From Actinomycetota bacterium (GTDB taxonomy: Bacteria > Actinomycetota > Rubrobacteria > Rubrobacterales > Rubrobacteraceae): DNA of 32,356 nucleotides. Positions 6,311-14,893 of this stretch are shown piece after piece. Each line of letters begins with the position of its first letter. The stretch's first letter is position 1. The notes beneath the pieces are model-generated. The model was not told the origin of the DNA. It searched no databases and saw nothing but the letters and a program-made list of their open reading frames with translations. The DNA is taken from contig JAIVIG010000286.1 of NCBI GenBank assembly GCA_020200675.1, forward strand, positions 1 to 32,356. The letters are read 5' to 3'. A program made the position numbers and the translations under genes.

Positions 6311-7291
6311 CTAGCGGTTGACGCTGCTCATGTCCGCGTAGCGCTCGCCGGCGGCAACGTCCTTCGGGGCGACCTCCTCGATGCGCCTCAGGTCCTCCTC
6401 CGTGAGCTCGATGTTCGTGGCGGCGACGTTCTCTTCAAGGTACTCGCGACGCTTGGTGCCTGGGATCGGGACGATGTCGTCACCCCCTTGGAGCAACCAG
6501 GCTAGGGCGAGCTGGCCGGGCGTCACGCCCTTCTCGGCGGCGATCTCATTCACTCGCTCCACCAGCTCGAGGTTCCTGTCGAAGTTCTCGCCCTGGAAGC
6601 GCGGCGAGGAGCGCCGGTAGTCGCCTTCCGGCAGGTCCTCGAACCTGCGTATCTGCCCGCTCAGGAAGCCGCGCCCGAGGGGGCTGTAGGCGACGAAGCC
6701 GATGCCCAGCTCGCGCAAGGTAGGCAGTATCTCGTCTTCGACGTCGCGGCTCCACAAGGAGTACTCCGTCTGCAAGGCGCTTATGGGATGCACCTCGTGC
6801 GCCAGCCTTATCGTCTCGGATGCCGCCTCCGAGAGCCCAAGATACCTGACCTTCCCCGCCTCGACCAGCTCCTTCATAGCCCCCACGGTCTCTTCGATCG
6901 GGGTCTCCGGGTCGACCCGATGCTGGTAGTAGAGGTCTATGTGGTCCACCCCTAGCCGCTGTAGAGAGGCGTCGCAGGCCGAGCGCACGTACTCCGGTCT
7001 GCCGTTGATGCCGAGCATCGCGCCGTCCTCTTCGCGCTGTATGCCGAACTTGGTGGCGACGTTCACCTCGTCGCGCCTGCCCTCTATCGCCTTGCCAACG
7101 AGCCTCTCGTTGGTAAAGGGGCCGTACATGTCGGCGGTGTCGAGAAGGGTCACGCCGAGATCTATGGCCCGCCTGATGGTGGCGATGGATTCGTCCTCCT
7201 CGCCGGTCCCATAGAACTCGCTCATCCCCATGCATCCGAGGCCAATCTCGGAGACGACCAATCCTTCGCTGCCGAGCCTCCGCTGATCCAT
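6311..7291 (-). CDS. Aldo/keto reductase (AKR13-like)
   Basis: 326 residues, a complete (beta/alpha)8 NADPH-dependent carbonyl reductase. The start is the second of two adjacent ATGs (7291), with AAGGAG a few bases upstream; ATG 7294 is equally possible. The catalytic tetrad is visible: Asp51 and Tyr56 in [19 protein letters not shown], Lys81 in VATKFG, and His124 in [11 protein letters not shown]. The cofactor end shows [15 protein letters not shown]. Closest in style to YakC/AKR13 and IolS-like enzymes that act on aldehydes such as methylglyoxal or sugar aldehydes. Substrate unknown. It is followed on the same strand by the broken SDR gene. Confidence 0.92.
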   Translation of the reverse strand: MDQRRLGSEGLVVSEIGLGCMGMSEFYGTGEEDESIATIRRAIDLGVTLLDTADMYGPFTNERLVGKAIEGRRDEVNVATKFGIQREEDGAMLGINGRPEYVRSACDASLQRLGVDHIDLYYQHRVDPETPIEETVGAMKELVEAGKVRYLGLSEAASETIRLAHEVHPISALQTEYSLWSRDVEDEILPTLRELGIGFVAYSPLGRGFLSGQIRRFEDLPEGDYRRSSPRFQGENFDRNLELVERVNEIAAEKGVTPGQLALAWLLQGGDDIVPIPGTKRREYLEENVAATNIELTEEDLRRIEEVAPKDVAAGERYADMSSVNR

Positions 7292-7426
7292 CATCGCTCC
7301 TTCCGGTACCACTGCTTGCCAGACTCAACGAGGTTAGCCGATTTCGAGAAGCCCTAAACAGGCTGCGAACCGGGCACTGAAAGTCGGGAGCTCCGTACAA
7401 TTCCGCCAGAGTGCTGGGGCGAATGC

Positions 7427-8002
7427 CTACGACACCACGGCGAAGGCGACCCAAGTCAACCCTCCCCCAGCGAGCGCGCCGAGCGCGAGCTCCGGGTGGG
7501 TATGACGGCCCAGCCTGACCCTCGCCCACCACACCAGCGGTAGGACGGAGGCGAAGAGCGCTCCGGGGAGTCCGAAGACGAGAAGCAGGCACACCAGGGT
7601 CCCGGCCGCGCCCGCCGCGTGCAGAGAGAGGTTGACGAACGGGGCGAGGAGCGCGAAGGCCGCGGTCGCCAGGGCGTAGGAGAGCAGGATCGCGCGTAGG
7701 GGGACGGTAGCGCCCAGGAGGGCGACGATGAGGAAGGCCCCGGCGTGCAAGCCCGCCACCACCCGAAGGGGTTGTACTCTCTCTTCTTGCGGGATCTTTC
7801 GGGGGTCTCGCACCCTGCCCACGCGCGTCAGGAAGGCGAGGTAGACGAGCGAGAGCCCGCTGGTGAGCAGCACGCAGAGCAGCGCCCAGAGTAGCCCCGT
7901 CCACCCGGCCGACGCCGCGCCGACCAGAAAGAAAAGCGGCACGGCCATCAGCGGCAGGCGGGTAGCGCCGGAGACGAGCCGGGCTACGCGTGCGAGATCC
8001 AC
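7427..8002 (-). CDS. PAP2-superfamily-like integral membrane protein
   Basis: 191 residues with about five or six hydrophobic segments. Near residue 125 it has NLSLHAAGAAG and near residue 160 RVRLGRHTHPELALGALAGG. These resemble the second and third phosphatase motifs of PAP2 membrane lipid phosphatases (an SxH turn and an R-x-x-x-x-H), but the first motif (K-x6-R-P) is not clear. It may be a degenerate or non-catalytic relative. Divergent from the NIF3/DUF34 gene, with 29 bases between the starts, so the two share one promoter region. Confidence 0.6.
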   Translation of the reverse strand: MDLARVARLVSGATRLPLMAVPLFFLVGAASAGWTGLLWALLCVLLTSGLSLVYLAFLTRVGRVRDPRKIPQEERVQPLRVVAGLHAGAFLIVALLGATVPLRAILLSYALATAAFALLAPFVNLSLHAAGAAGTLVCLLLVFGLPGALFASVLPLVWWARVRLGRHTHPELALGALAGGGLTWVAFAVVS

Positions 8003-8014
8003 GGTCCGAGATTG

Positions 8015-8020
8015 TACAAT
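8015..8020 (+). promoter_or_regulatory. Candidate -10 box for the NIF3/DUF34 gene
   Basis: TACAAT ends 11 bases before the ATG at 8032. Transcription would begin within a few bases of the start codon, and there is no Shine-Dalgarno sequence, so a leaderless or near-leaderless mRNA is suggested. No convincing -35 is visible. Confidence 0.35.
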
Positions 8021-8031
8021 GCCCTCCCACG

Positions 8032-9114
8032 ATGGCGCGCGTAAGAGAGATAGCCGAGGCGGTAGAGAAGATAGCCCCAGGGGCTCTGGCGGAAGATTGG
8101 GACAACGTCGGGCTCCAGGTTGGAGAGCCCGGTGGCGAGGTCGACCGGGTGCTCGTCGCCCTGACGCCCCTGCCGGAGGTCTTCGAGGAGGCGGAGGAGG
8201 TCGGGGCGAACTTCCTGCTCTTCCACCACCCGCTCATCTTCCGGGCTCTTTCCAGCGTGAACACCGCGTCTTATCCCGGGGATCTCATCGCGCGTGCCGT
8301 AAGGGATAATCTGACCGTCTACGCCGCCCACACCAACTACGACGCCGCCCCCGGAGGTGTCTCGGTCGCCCTGGCGGAGTCTTTGGGGCTCTCGGGACCG
8401 CTGGGGATCGTGGCTCCGCGCGGAGGGTTGCGCAAGCTCGTCGTCTTCGTCCCCGAGGAGAACGCCGACGAGATCTCGGATGCCCTCACCGAGGCCGGCG
8501 CGGGCGTCATCGGGGACTACACGCACTGCACCTTCCGCGGGCCGGGGACGGGAACCTTCTTCGGCGGCGAGGCCACGGACCCGTACGCGGGCGAGAAGAG
8601 CCGCCTGGAGCGAGTGCCGGAGCTCCGCCTGGAAACCGTGGTCCCGGCACACGGTACCTCCCGGGCCGCCGCTGCCGTCCGCGCCGCCCACCCCTACGAG
8701 GAGCCCGCCTTCGACGTCTATCCGGTGGACGGACACCCGGAGGGATGTGGCTACGGTCGCGTAGGGATGCTGCCGGAGCCGCTCACGCCGGAGGAGCTGC
8801 GCGAGCACGTCTCGGACTCCCTGGGCTTCCCGGCTCGCCTCGTAGCGGAGCCAGAACCGGGCCGGAGGATAGAGCGCGTCGCGGTCCTCGGGGGTTCGGG
8901 CAGCTCTTTTCTCGGGGAGACAGCTGTCTCCGGCGCGGACGCCTACGTCACCGGTGATCTCGACTACCACGACGCGCTGCTGGCCGAGTCCCTGGGGCTG
9001 GTCGCTATCGACGCCGGGCACGCCGCAACGGAGCTACCGTCCCTCGAACCGCTCGCCCGGAGGCTTGCCGAGCTCGTGGACGTTCCGGTCTCGGTGAGCC
9101 GCGTCCAACGTTAA
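8032..9114 (+). CDS. NIF3/DUF34 family metal-binding protein (YqfO-like)
   Basis: 360 residues, the long form of the family. The start MARVREIAEAV at 8032 matches the usual N-terminus; an upstream extension to 7990 overlaps the divergent gene and is unlikely. Metal-binding motifs flank the domain: LFHHPLIF near residue 65, AHTNYD near 103, and GHAATE near the C-terminus, which together bind a dinuclear metal site in the NIF3 fold. Residues about 135-230 form the CutA-like insert (KLVVFVPEENADEISDAL ... RAAHPYEEPAFDVYPV). The family has been linked to GTP cyclohydrolase-like or metal-insertion roles but its function is not settled. No operon partner downstream; the next gene is convergent. Confidence 0.93.
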   Translation: MARVREIAEAVEKIAPGALAEDWDNVGLQVGEPGGEVDRVLVALTPLPEVFEEAEEVGANFLLFHHPLIFRALSSVNTASYPGDLIARAVRDNLTVYAAHTNYDAAPGGVSVALAESLGLSGPLGIVAPRGGLRKLVVFVPEENADEISDALTEAGAGVIGDYTHCTFRGPGTGTFFGGEATDPYAGEKSRLERVPELRLETVVPAHGTSRAAAAVRAAHPYEEPAFDVYPVDGHPEGCGYGRVGMLPEPLTPEELREHVSDSLGFPARLVAEPEPGRRIERVAVLGGSGSSFLGETAVSGADAYVTGDLDYHDALLAESLGLVAIDAGHAATELPSLEPLARRLAELVDVPVSVSRVQR

Positions 9115-9207
9115 CGGTCGCCGACGCTCTGGCTGCATTCAGCGCCCGCTCCGTGCGAGGCGAGCCTCCCTTACAACGGTTCCGTGGGTTGAGGGCGACC
9201 GGCGTGA

Positions 9208-10575
9208 TCAAGGAATAGACTCTACCTCCGATCGTGGTTCTCCGCCCTGCTCGACTATGTTCGCGATCTCCGCTTGGAGCGTGGACGTCACCTGTTCCGG
9301 GGAAGAGACGCCCCTGACCAAGGCGTTGAACTGTTCGCTCATCTTCAAAGACATTTCGGGATAGGAAGGGCTGGACGGCCGGGGCCGGGCGCTCTGGATG
9401 GCTTCTCTGCCCAGGGCGAGGATCGGCACCGTCTCGAGCACCTCGTCGTCTTCGTAGAGGGTTTCGAGGGTCGGTAGATAGGATCCCCTTAGCGCACGCG
9501 TCCTCTGTTGTTCGGGAGCGCTGAGGTATTGGATGAAGGTCCACGCCGCGTCCCGATTTCCGGAGGCGGTGTTGATAAAGAGGTTCCAGCCACCGAGGCC
9601 ACTGTAGGTACGGACCCCTTCGGCGATCACCGGGAGGGTTACAATCCCGACCTGCTCGGGCCGTATCCTGGATTGGGTAGGGTCGGTCGAAAGGGCGTAG
9701 GCGAACGGCCAGTTTCGCATAAAGACCGCGTCTCCGTCCCCGAAGACCGTGTACGACTCGAGCTCCTTGTAACTGGAGACCGCCTTCGGGGCCACCCCGT
9801 CCGTCACCATGCTCTGTTCCGTCCGGAGTCCTTCGAGGGCCTGCTCGCTCCCGACGACCACCTCATCCGGGTCTCGCGGGTCGAGCACGTCCCCGCCAGA
9901 GGTCCAGACGTACTCCAGCCCGTTCACCACCCCACCCTCGTAGTCGGCCCCCTGGAAGACAAACCCGTACTGCGTCCCGGAGTCTCTCTGCACCTTTCTG
10001 GCCTGCTCCTTTAGCTCGTCCCACGTCCCGGGCGGGTCCGAGAATCCGCTATCTTCGAGGAGGTCCTTGCGGTAGTAGAGCATGCCGGCATCCGTGAACC
10101 ACGGTACGCCGTACACCGCGTCTTCGTAGGTATTGGATTCGATGGTGTACGGGAGATACTGCTCGCGCGCTCCCCTGGTAAAAAACTCGGAGAGGTCGGA
10201 GATCCAACCTTGCGCCGCGAAGCGGGCCGGCCAGGTGACGTCGCCGCTAATTACGTCGATCTCCCCGCCGCCGGCCTGAAACTCGGTGCGGAGCTGCTCG
10301 TAGTACTGTCCGGTGTCCGCCGGCATCTCCCGGTAGCGCACCTCGATCTCGCCCGCGTGCAACCGGTTGAACTCCTCTACTTGCTGCCGGAAGGTCCCGG
10401 ACTCGTCGGGCCCGTGCGAGAAGGTCAGCCTGACCGGCGCCATACCCGACTGGCCTTCACCGGAACATCCCACTCCTCCTAGCAGCACCGCGCTCGCGAG
10501 CCCTCCCGCGCCCAGCCTCAGGAACTCTCTGCGGCTCAGTGCCCGCCTTCCCGCGCGGTTACCCAACGTCGCCAT
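9208..10575 (-). CDS. ABC-transporter sugar-binding lipoprotein (family 1 SBP)
   Basis: 455 residues. The N-terminus has a Tat motif (SRREFLRLG, residues 14-22) and a lipobox ending at Cys37 (GGVGC), so it is a lipid-anchored protein exported folded. The mature part is a type 1 solute-binding protein of the maltose/trehalose class: VRLTFSHGPDESGTFRQQ, FQAGGGEIDVISGDVTWPARFA, VYGVPWFTDAGMLYYRKDLL and GGWNLFINTASGNRDAAWTFIQYLS. Such proteins deliver oligosaccharides to two permeases and an ATPase. None of those is in the window, and downstream is a convergent unrelated gene. The start overlaps the end of the kinase gene by 17 bases, indicating co-transcription. Confidence 0.9.
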   Translation of the reverse strand: MATLGNRAGRRALSRREFLRLGAGGLASAVLLGGVGCSGEGQSGMAPVRLTFSHGPDESGTFRQQVEEFNRLHAGEIEVRYREMPADTGQYYEQLRTEFQAGGGEIDVISGDVTWPARFAAQGWISDLSEFFTRGAREQYLPYTIESNTYEDAVYGVPWFTDAGMLYYRKDLLEDSGFSDPPGTWDELKEQARKVQRDSGTQYGFVFQGADYEGGVVNGLEYVWTSGGDVLDPRDPDEVVVGSEQALEGLRTEQSMVTDGVAPKAVSSYKELESYTVFGDGDAVFMRNWPFAYALSTDPTQSRIRPEQVGIVTLPVIAEGVRTYSGLGGWNLFINTASGNRDAAWTFIQYLSAPEQQRTRALRGSYLPTLETLYEDDEVLETVPILALGREAIQSARPRPSSPSYPEMSLKMSEQFNALVRGVSSPEQVTSTLQAEIANIVEQGGEPRSEVESIP

Positions 10576-11908
10576 AGTTCCGGCCCGCTCTCTCCTGGAG
10601 GGTGAAGAAGAAGGTCGCCCCGCACTTCCAGGCGTTGCCCAACAGGTTCTCCAGCGCCACCTTCAGCAACCTCGCGTCTCCGTTCGCGGCGAGACCGGGC
10701 GTGATCTGGACTTCCACCTCGCGTTTGGGGTGCGCCCGTCGGAGGTCGTCCGAGATCTCGCCCGCCATCGCGCTCAGGTCGACGCTCTCCGAGCGCATCT
10801 CGCCTCGCGTGAGGCGCGAGAGGCTCAACAAAGCGTCGATAAGTTCTCCCATGCGTCCGGCCCCGGCCCGCACGCGCCACAGGTAGTCCCTGCCCTCATC
10901 GTCGAGTTCGTCGGCGTAGTCTTCGAGCAGCATGTGGCTGAAGCCGTCGATACCTCTCAACGGCGCCCTCAGGTCGTGAGAGACGGAGTAGCTGAACGTC
11001 TCGAGCTCTCTGTTTGTTGCTTCGAGCTCCTGGTTGGTCTCTTCGAGTTCCTTATTGGTTTCTTCGAGCTCCCGGTTGGCCTCTTCGAGTTTGGCGCCGA
11101 TGCGCTCGGCCCGGGCGCGGCTGTCGTCTAGCACCCGGACGACGCCGAAGAGGCAGGCGCTCACCAGGAAGCCACCGAAAAGCACGAGTAGCGGCAGCTT
11201 GCTCTGCCAGCCGCTCTCGAAACTCGGGAGCGAATCGAAGTAGAGGCTCCAGACCCTCCCCCCGACCTCGAGCGTGGTGAGGTCCGAGAAGCGGGGGGAA
11301 TAGGAGGCGTCGTTGGCGTGCAAGACCCCATCGTCGTCGTGCAGGAGATGCTCGTCGTCGAGGTCAGCCCCGTCGAAGATGGCGGCGCGCTGCGTGCGCT
11401 TGGCGAACGCATCGTACCCGAACAGGCGCTGGTTCGGTCCTTCGGAGGGCTCGATGTATTTGATGGGGAAGTACTCGTAGCGCTCGCCGTCGGGCAGCAG
11501 GGCATAGTCCGAGACCCCCTCTTCGTGGATTTCGGACTCGAATTCGTCCTTCTCCTCGGACCCCACGCGCTCCGAATAACCGACCGCCTGCACGCCTGGA
11601 TAGCGTTGCCGAAGATCCGTGCCGTCCACGTACTTGCTAAACTCGTCCCTCTCGACGGCCTCGCTGGCGGCAAAGAGCCCGCGCACGTCGAGCATCGCGT
11701 CCACATAAGCGCTCATGCGCCGATCTATGGCCCGCTGGGTCGTCTGCACCGCCCCGTCGAACCTGGTCTGCTCTTGTGCCCTGAGGTTCTGGGAGACGTA
11801 GTACCAGGCCAGGACCGTCAGGATCAAAGCCCCCAATAAAACGACGTGAGCAGCCGCGCGGCGCAAACGTCCCAGGGCAGCCGATAATCCCCACTTTCGC
11901 CCCTTCAT
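10559..11908 (-). CDS. CHASE-domain sensor histidine kinase lacking its ATP-binding region
   Basis: 449 residues. Domains in order: TM1 (about 20-42), an extracellular CHASE sensor (RRMSAYVDAMLDVRGLF, YPGVQAVGYSERV), TM2 (about 238-260), a coiled coil of four 7-residue EETNxEL repeats, and the phosphoacceptor box SYSVSHDLRAPLRG. After ENLLGNAWK (N box) it jumps to GATFFFTL, the last strand of the HATPase domain; the G1, F and G2 boxes, about 70 residues, are absent. In CHASE, YDAFAKRTQRAA joins directly to IFDGADLDDEHLL, again missing roughly 70 residues. Both losses are in frame, so a stable protein may be made, but it cannot bind ATP. It might act as a membrane-bound phospho-acceptor or be dead. 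No response regulator is adjacent. Confidence 0.85.
   Translation of the reverse strand: MKGRKWGLSAALGRLRRAAAHVVLLGALILTVLAWYYVSQNLRAQEQTRFDGAVQTTQRAIDRRMSAYVDAMLDVRGLFAASEAVERDEFSKYVDGTDLRQRYPGVQAVGYSERVGSEEKDEFESEIHEEGVSDYALLPDGERYEYFPIKYIEPSEGPNQRLFGYDAFAKRTQRAAIFDGADLDDEHLLHDDDGVLHANDASYSPRFSDLTTLEVGGRVWSLYFDSLPSFESGWQSKLPLLVLFGGFLVSACLFGVVRVLDDSRARAERIGAKLEEANRELEETNKELEETNQELEATNRELETFSYSVSHDLRAPLRGIDGFSHMLLEDYADELDDEGRDYLWRVRAGAGRMGELIDALLSLSRLTRGEMRSESVDLSAMAGEISDDLRRAHPKREVEVQITPGLAANGDARLLKVALENLLGNAWKCGATFFFTLQERAGRNYGDVG
11001..11084. repeat. Four 21-bp tandem repeats inside the kinase gene
   Basis: Four imperfect 21-base units beginning TCGAGCTC or TCGAGTTC encode the heptad EETN(K/Q/R)EL on the minus strand, a coiled-coil linker between TM2 and the histidine box. 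Number of units may vary by slippage. Confidence 0.75.
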
Positions 11909-12317
11909 GTCAAGAGGCTACCTTCTCGTAGAGCGCTCGTCGAGGCGGCCAGCGACTCGTACCGGAATCGTGGTGCGCTGCCGGTGAGCAAGCGTTCAAC
12001 GCGATAGCCGGTGGGAACTCGAGAGCCGGGGGCGGCTTGTTGCACGGGCTCCTCCTTATCGCAGCTCTCTTTGGTGCGGGATCTCGCCGCCGTTCGCCGG
12101 CATGGTTCTCCAGAAGGGCACGTGACCTTGTCCGCCCATCTCGCGAGGAGCTGCCTCTATCGCAGCGCCAAAATACACCTCCCGTCACCCCGATTAATGG
12201 CAGCAAAAGCCGAGCGTGTCAAGTGTTGGCGGTAGGGCGGAAGGGTTTGCCTCGCTTTGCCGCGCGGCCTCCCGTGACGAGCGCTCCCGTATGCGCCGAG
12301 GAGAGCCTTCGGAGCGG
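11909..12317. other. 409-bp gap with possible glycosyltransferase scar
   Basis: No intact gene is visible. On the minus strand just upstream of the kinase, two frames give FRYESLAAS and then ALYEKVAS ending in TGA 11918-11920 or nearby; together they resemble the C-terminus of a family 1 glycosyltransferase with a one-base shift. The match is short and weak. The rest probably holds the promoter for the kinase/binding-protein pair. Confidence 0.25.
12193..12222 (-). promoter_or_regulatory. Candidate sigma-70-type promoter for the kinase/SBP genes
   Basis: On the minus strand TTGACA (12222-12217) is followed after 18 bases by ATTAAT (12198-12193). The -35 is perfect, the -10 matches 4 of 6. 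It would transcribe leftward, starting about 280 bases before the kinase ATG. Confidence 0.35.
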
Positions 12318-13265
12318 CTAGCCGTCCATTGAACGCTCTAGCTCTTCCCTCGTAGGCAGGGCGCTCATCGCCCCGTAGGCCGTGCAGGCGATGGCGCCCG
12401 CAACCGTGCCCCGCCGGGTCGCCTCGCGCACGTTCTCTTCGTCCCACGCGCTCTCCGAGAGGTGCGTCAGCGCGGCTGCCAGAAAGGCGTCTCCGGCTCC
12501 GGTCGCGTCCAGGATCTCGTCGACCTCGAAGGCCGGTACATGGCCGCTGAACTCGCGGGTGACGTAGACCGCTCCGTCCGGCCCGAGGCTGATCAGGGCG
12601 AGCGTAGCGCCGCGGCCGAGTAGTATCTCCGCCGCCTCTTGCGGGTCTTCGGTCCCGAGCATCGGCGAGAGCTCGTCGTTGCCCATCTTTATTATGCGGG
12701 AGCGGTCGAGGAGCGGGTCCACGACCTCGCGGGCGGCTTCGGGACTTTTCCAAAGGTGCTCCCGGAAGTTGACGTCGAAGGACAGGGGTACGTCGAGTTC
12801 CTCCGCGAGATCTGCGGCGCGGTGTATGGCCGAGCGCGAGGGGTCCTTTATGAGCGGTATGCTCCCGAAGTTCACGAAGGAGGCCCCGGAGAGGACTTCT
12901 CGGGTGACATCCTCCGCGCTGAGAAGCTCGTCGGCCGCCGGGTCGGAGCGGTAGAAGGTGAAAGAGCGGTCTCCGTCCGCCGTTACCTCGACGAAGGCGA
13001 GTGAGGTGCGCGTGGGCGGCTCGCAACGACGGACCGCCGAGATATCCACGTCCTCGGCCTCCAGAGCCCGCAGGATGAAGTCTCCGAAGAGATCCTCCCC
13101 AACGCTCCCGATGAACGCCGCCTCCGACCCGAGCCTCGCGGCGGCCACAGCCACGTTTGCGGGCGCCCCGCCCGGCCGGGCGGTGAAGGGCAGCTCGACC
13201 TCGGACTCGCTCTCGTCCCGGTAGATGTCCGACACGACCTCGCCCAGAGTCACTATCTTCCCCAA
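12318..13265 (-). CDS. PfkB-family fructokinase
   Basis: 315 residues. The start is TTG 13265, supported by GGAGG five bases upstream and by the family N-terminus GKIVTLGEVVSD. Ribokinase-fold signatures: GGAPANVAVAAARLG (residues 32-46), the substrate-lid segment, FDVNFREHLW, and the C-terminal DATGAGDAFLAAAL with the catalytic Asp and anion hole. The family phosphorylates fructose (or another ketose) with ATP. It lies 27 bases downstream of mannose-6-phosphate isomerase on the same strand and behind the broken ROK kinase, so the group probably fed mannose/fructose into fructose-6-phosphate. Exact sugar is inferred. Confidence 0.88.
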   Translation of the reverse strand: MGKIVTLGEVVSDIYRDESESEVELPFTARPGGAPANVAVAAARLGSEAAFIGSVGEDLFGDFILRALEAEDVDISAVRRCEPPTRTSLAFVEVTADGDRSFTFYRSDPAADELLSAEDVTREVLSGASFVNFGSIPLIKDPSRSAIHRAADLAEELDVPLSFDVNFREHLWKSPEAAREVVDPLLDRSRIIKMGNDELSPMLGTEDPQEAAEILLGRGATLALISLGPDGAVYVTREFSGHVPAFEVDEILDATGAGDAFLAAALTHLSESAWDEENVREATRRGTVAGAIACTAYGAMSALPTREELERSMDG

Positions 13266-13292
13266 GGTTACCTCCGTTCCGTAACAGGGTGG

Positions 13293-14366
13293 CTAGATGA
13301 CGACTTCTCCCAACTCCCGTATCTCTTCGTCCGAGTACCCGGCCTCCCGCAAGGGCGCCACCACGTCCCGTTCGAGGTCCGGCACGTAGCAGACGATCAG
13401 GCTGGCTTCTCCTTCCGGGACGATGCGCGTCTCCCCGAGCGCCGCCGGCAGGACGCAGGACTCGCCAGTCTCCAGCGTCTCCGCCCCTCCCGCGTACTTG
13501 ATGCGCGCCGGGTCGCTCACGTTGGAGAGCGTCAGGCAGCGTCCGGGGTGGAAGTACTCCGTGTAGGGCTCCGTGAGGATCCAGCGTTCGAGGGCGAAGT
13601 AGGGGCCTGCGCAGCACAGGATGCGGCGGTTGGTGACGGCCCGGCCGTTCTCCAGGGCGAGTCCGGGGTTCGGGCGCGGGTGGTAGTCGGTGCGCAGCTC
13701 GTCCAGGGCGGCGTCGATGTTCGCGTTCCACGTCTCTTCGTCCAGGGGATTGCCGTAGAGGTCCTCCGGCATCACGCTCTGTCCGAGATCCGAGGTCTGC
13801 TGAACCTCGAAGATCAAAGTATCCGGGCCGAATGAGTGGATCACGCCGCCTGGGACGTAGACGGTGTCGCCCGGTCGTATAGGGTAGCGAAGCATCACGG
13901 CGTCGTAGTCCTGGGCCTTGAACGCCCGGTACAGGTCTTCCCGGTCCACGCCCTCCTTGACCCCGGCCAGGATAGACGCGTCCGGCGCCGCCCAGAGGAT
14001 GTGCCAGGCCTCGGTCTTCCCGTGGGGCTCGCCGTGTTTCCTGCGGGCCGTCTCGTCGTCGGCGTGGAGGTGGACGGGGAGCATGTGCGAGGCATCGAGG
14101 AACTTCTCCAGGAGCGGGAAGTGCGGGCCGCGCCAGCCCTTGCCGACCAGCTCGTCCGGGTACTCCTCCACCAGGTCGTGGAGCTTCTTACCGGCGTAGG
14201 GACCGTTCTCGACGTCGGCGGGCGCGTCGCGGTAGTCGCTGACCTCCCAGGTCTCGGCTACGATGCCCTCGGGCACGTCCCTCTTGTCGAGCATCTCGGG
14301 GATCAGACGCTCCCCGAAGGCATAGGCGCGAACGTGGTAGGTGAGTTTTATCGGGTACGGTTGCAT
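13293..14366 (-). CDS. manA: Class I mannose-6-phosphate isomerase
   Basis: 357 residues; converts mannose-6-phosphate to fructose-6-phosphate with a zinc ion in a cupin fold. ATG 14366 has GGAGG six bases upstream. Zinc ligands are visible: PVHLHADDETARR (about 97-109), HGKTEAWHILWAAPDA (about 113-128) and VPGGVIHSFGPDTLIFEVQQTSDL (Glu/His near 177-191). The C-terminal 150 residues complete the second cupin-like half (GPYFALERWIL; GETRIVPEGEASLIVCYVP). It is sandwiched between the broken ROK gene (18 bases upstream) and the fructokinase, a normal sugar-phosphate operon. Confidence 0.9.
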   Translation of the reverse strand: MQPYPIKLTYHVRAYAFGERLIPEMLDKRDVPEGIVAETWEVSDYRDAPADVENGPYAGKKLHDLVEEYPDELVGKGWRGPHFPLLEKFLDASHMLPVHLHADDETARRKHGEPHGKTEAWHILWAAPDASILAGVKEGVDREDLYRAFKAQDYDAVMLRYPIRPGDTVYVPGGVIHSFGPDTLIFEVQQTSDLGQSVMPEDLYGNPLDEETWNANIDAALDELRTDYHPRPNPGLALENGRAVTNRRILCCAGPYFALERWILTEPYTEYFHPGRCLTLSNVSDPARIKYAGGAETLETGESCVLPAALGETRIVPEGEASLIVCYVPDLERDVVAPLREAGYSDEEIRELGEVVI

Positions 14367-14384
14367 GGCGCCCTCCGCATCGTT

Positions 14385-14893
14385 TTACGGCCCAAACCTG
14401 TCGTCCTGAAGTTTAGCTGTATCCGGGATCTCCGGGTACGCCCTGGCGCGCCGTGGGGCCAGGGCGACGGCGCCGTAGACCCCGGCGTCGGCCCCCAGGT
14501 CGGGCGGTACGATTGCCAGGTCTTCCTCGAAGACGGGCATCAGACCGGCGGAGACCGTCTCGCGCATCGGTTCCAGCAGAAGCTCTCCGGCGTTCGTGAC
14601 GCCGCCCCCGATCACCACGACCTGCGGGTTGAAAACGTGTACCAGGTTGATCACCCCGCACCCCAACCGCCGTCCCGCGGCTCGGATCAACTCTACGCCG
14701 AGCCCGGGCGATGGCCGTCCCCGACGCGAGCGCTTCGAGGCAGCCGTGGCCGCCGCAGCCGCACAGAGGGCCATCCTGCTCCATCACCATATGGCCCACT
14801 TCACCCGCTGCGCCCTTCTGGCCTTCGAGAAGCTTGCCGTCGACGATGACACCGCCGCCTATGCTCGTGCTGACGGTAATGTAGATCGGTACT
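14385..14893 (-). pseudogene. ROK-family sugar kinase, N-terminus replaced and middle deleted
   Basis: Reading leftward, recognisable ROK sequence starts at PIYITVSTSIGGGVIVDGKL, continues through EVGHMVMEQDGPLCGCGG and the zinc motif CGCGGHGCLEALASGTAIAR, then at 14699-14706 jumps to another frame with LGVELIRAAGRRLGCGVINL and VFNPQVVVIGGGVTNAGELL, ending at TAA 14385-14387. About 45 residues are missing at that jump and the frame is shifted. The first 115 or so residues, including the ATP-binding DxGGT, are absent and replaced by the start of a binding-protein gene. ROK enzymes are typically glucokinases or fructokinases, so the operon with manA and the PfkB kinase has lost one kinase. Confidence 0.85.

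Noticed and set aside
6546-8264. 572-codon minus-strand frame
   Set aside because: Composition (Arg/Pro-rich) shows a shadow frame over the aldo-keto reductase and the PAP2-like gene.
9115-9207. Bidirectional terminator between the convergent NIF3 and SBP genes
   Set aside because: CGGTCGCC and its complement occur 70 bases apart but no compact stem or T-run is visible.
12054-12176. Short minus-strand gene behind the TTGACA promoter
   Set aside because: About 40 codons from a GTG that overlaps its own putative ribosome site, with no recognisable protein.
12157-13731. 524-codon minus-strand frame
   Set aside because: Shadow of the fructokinase and manA, which have clear domains in other frames.
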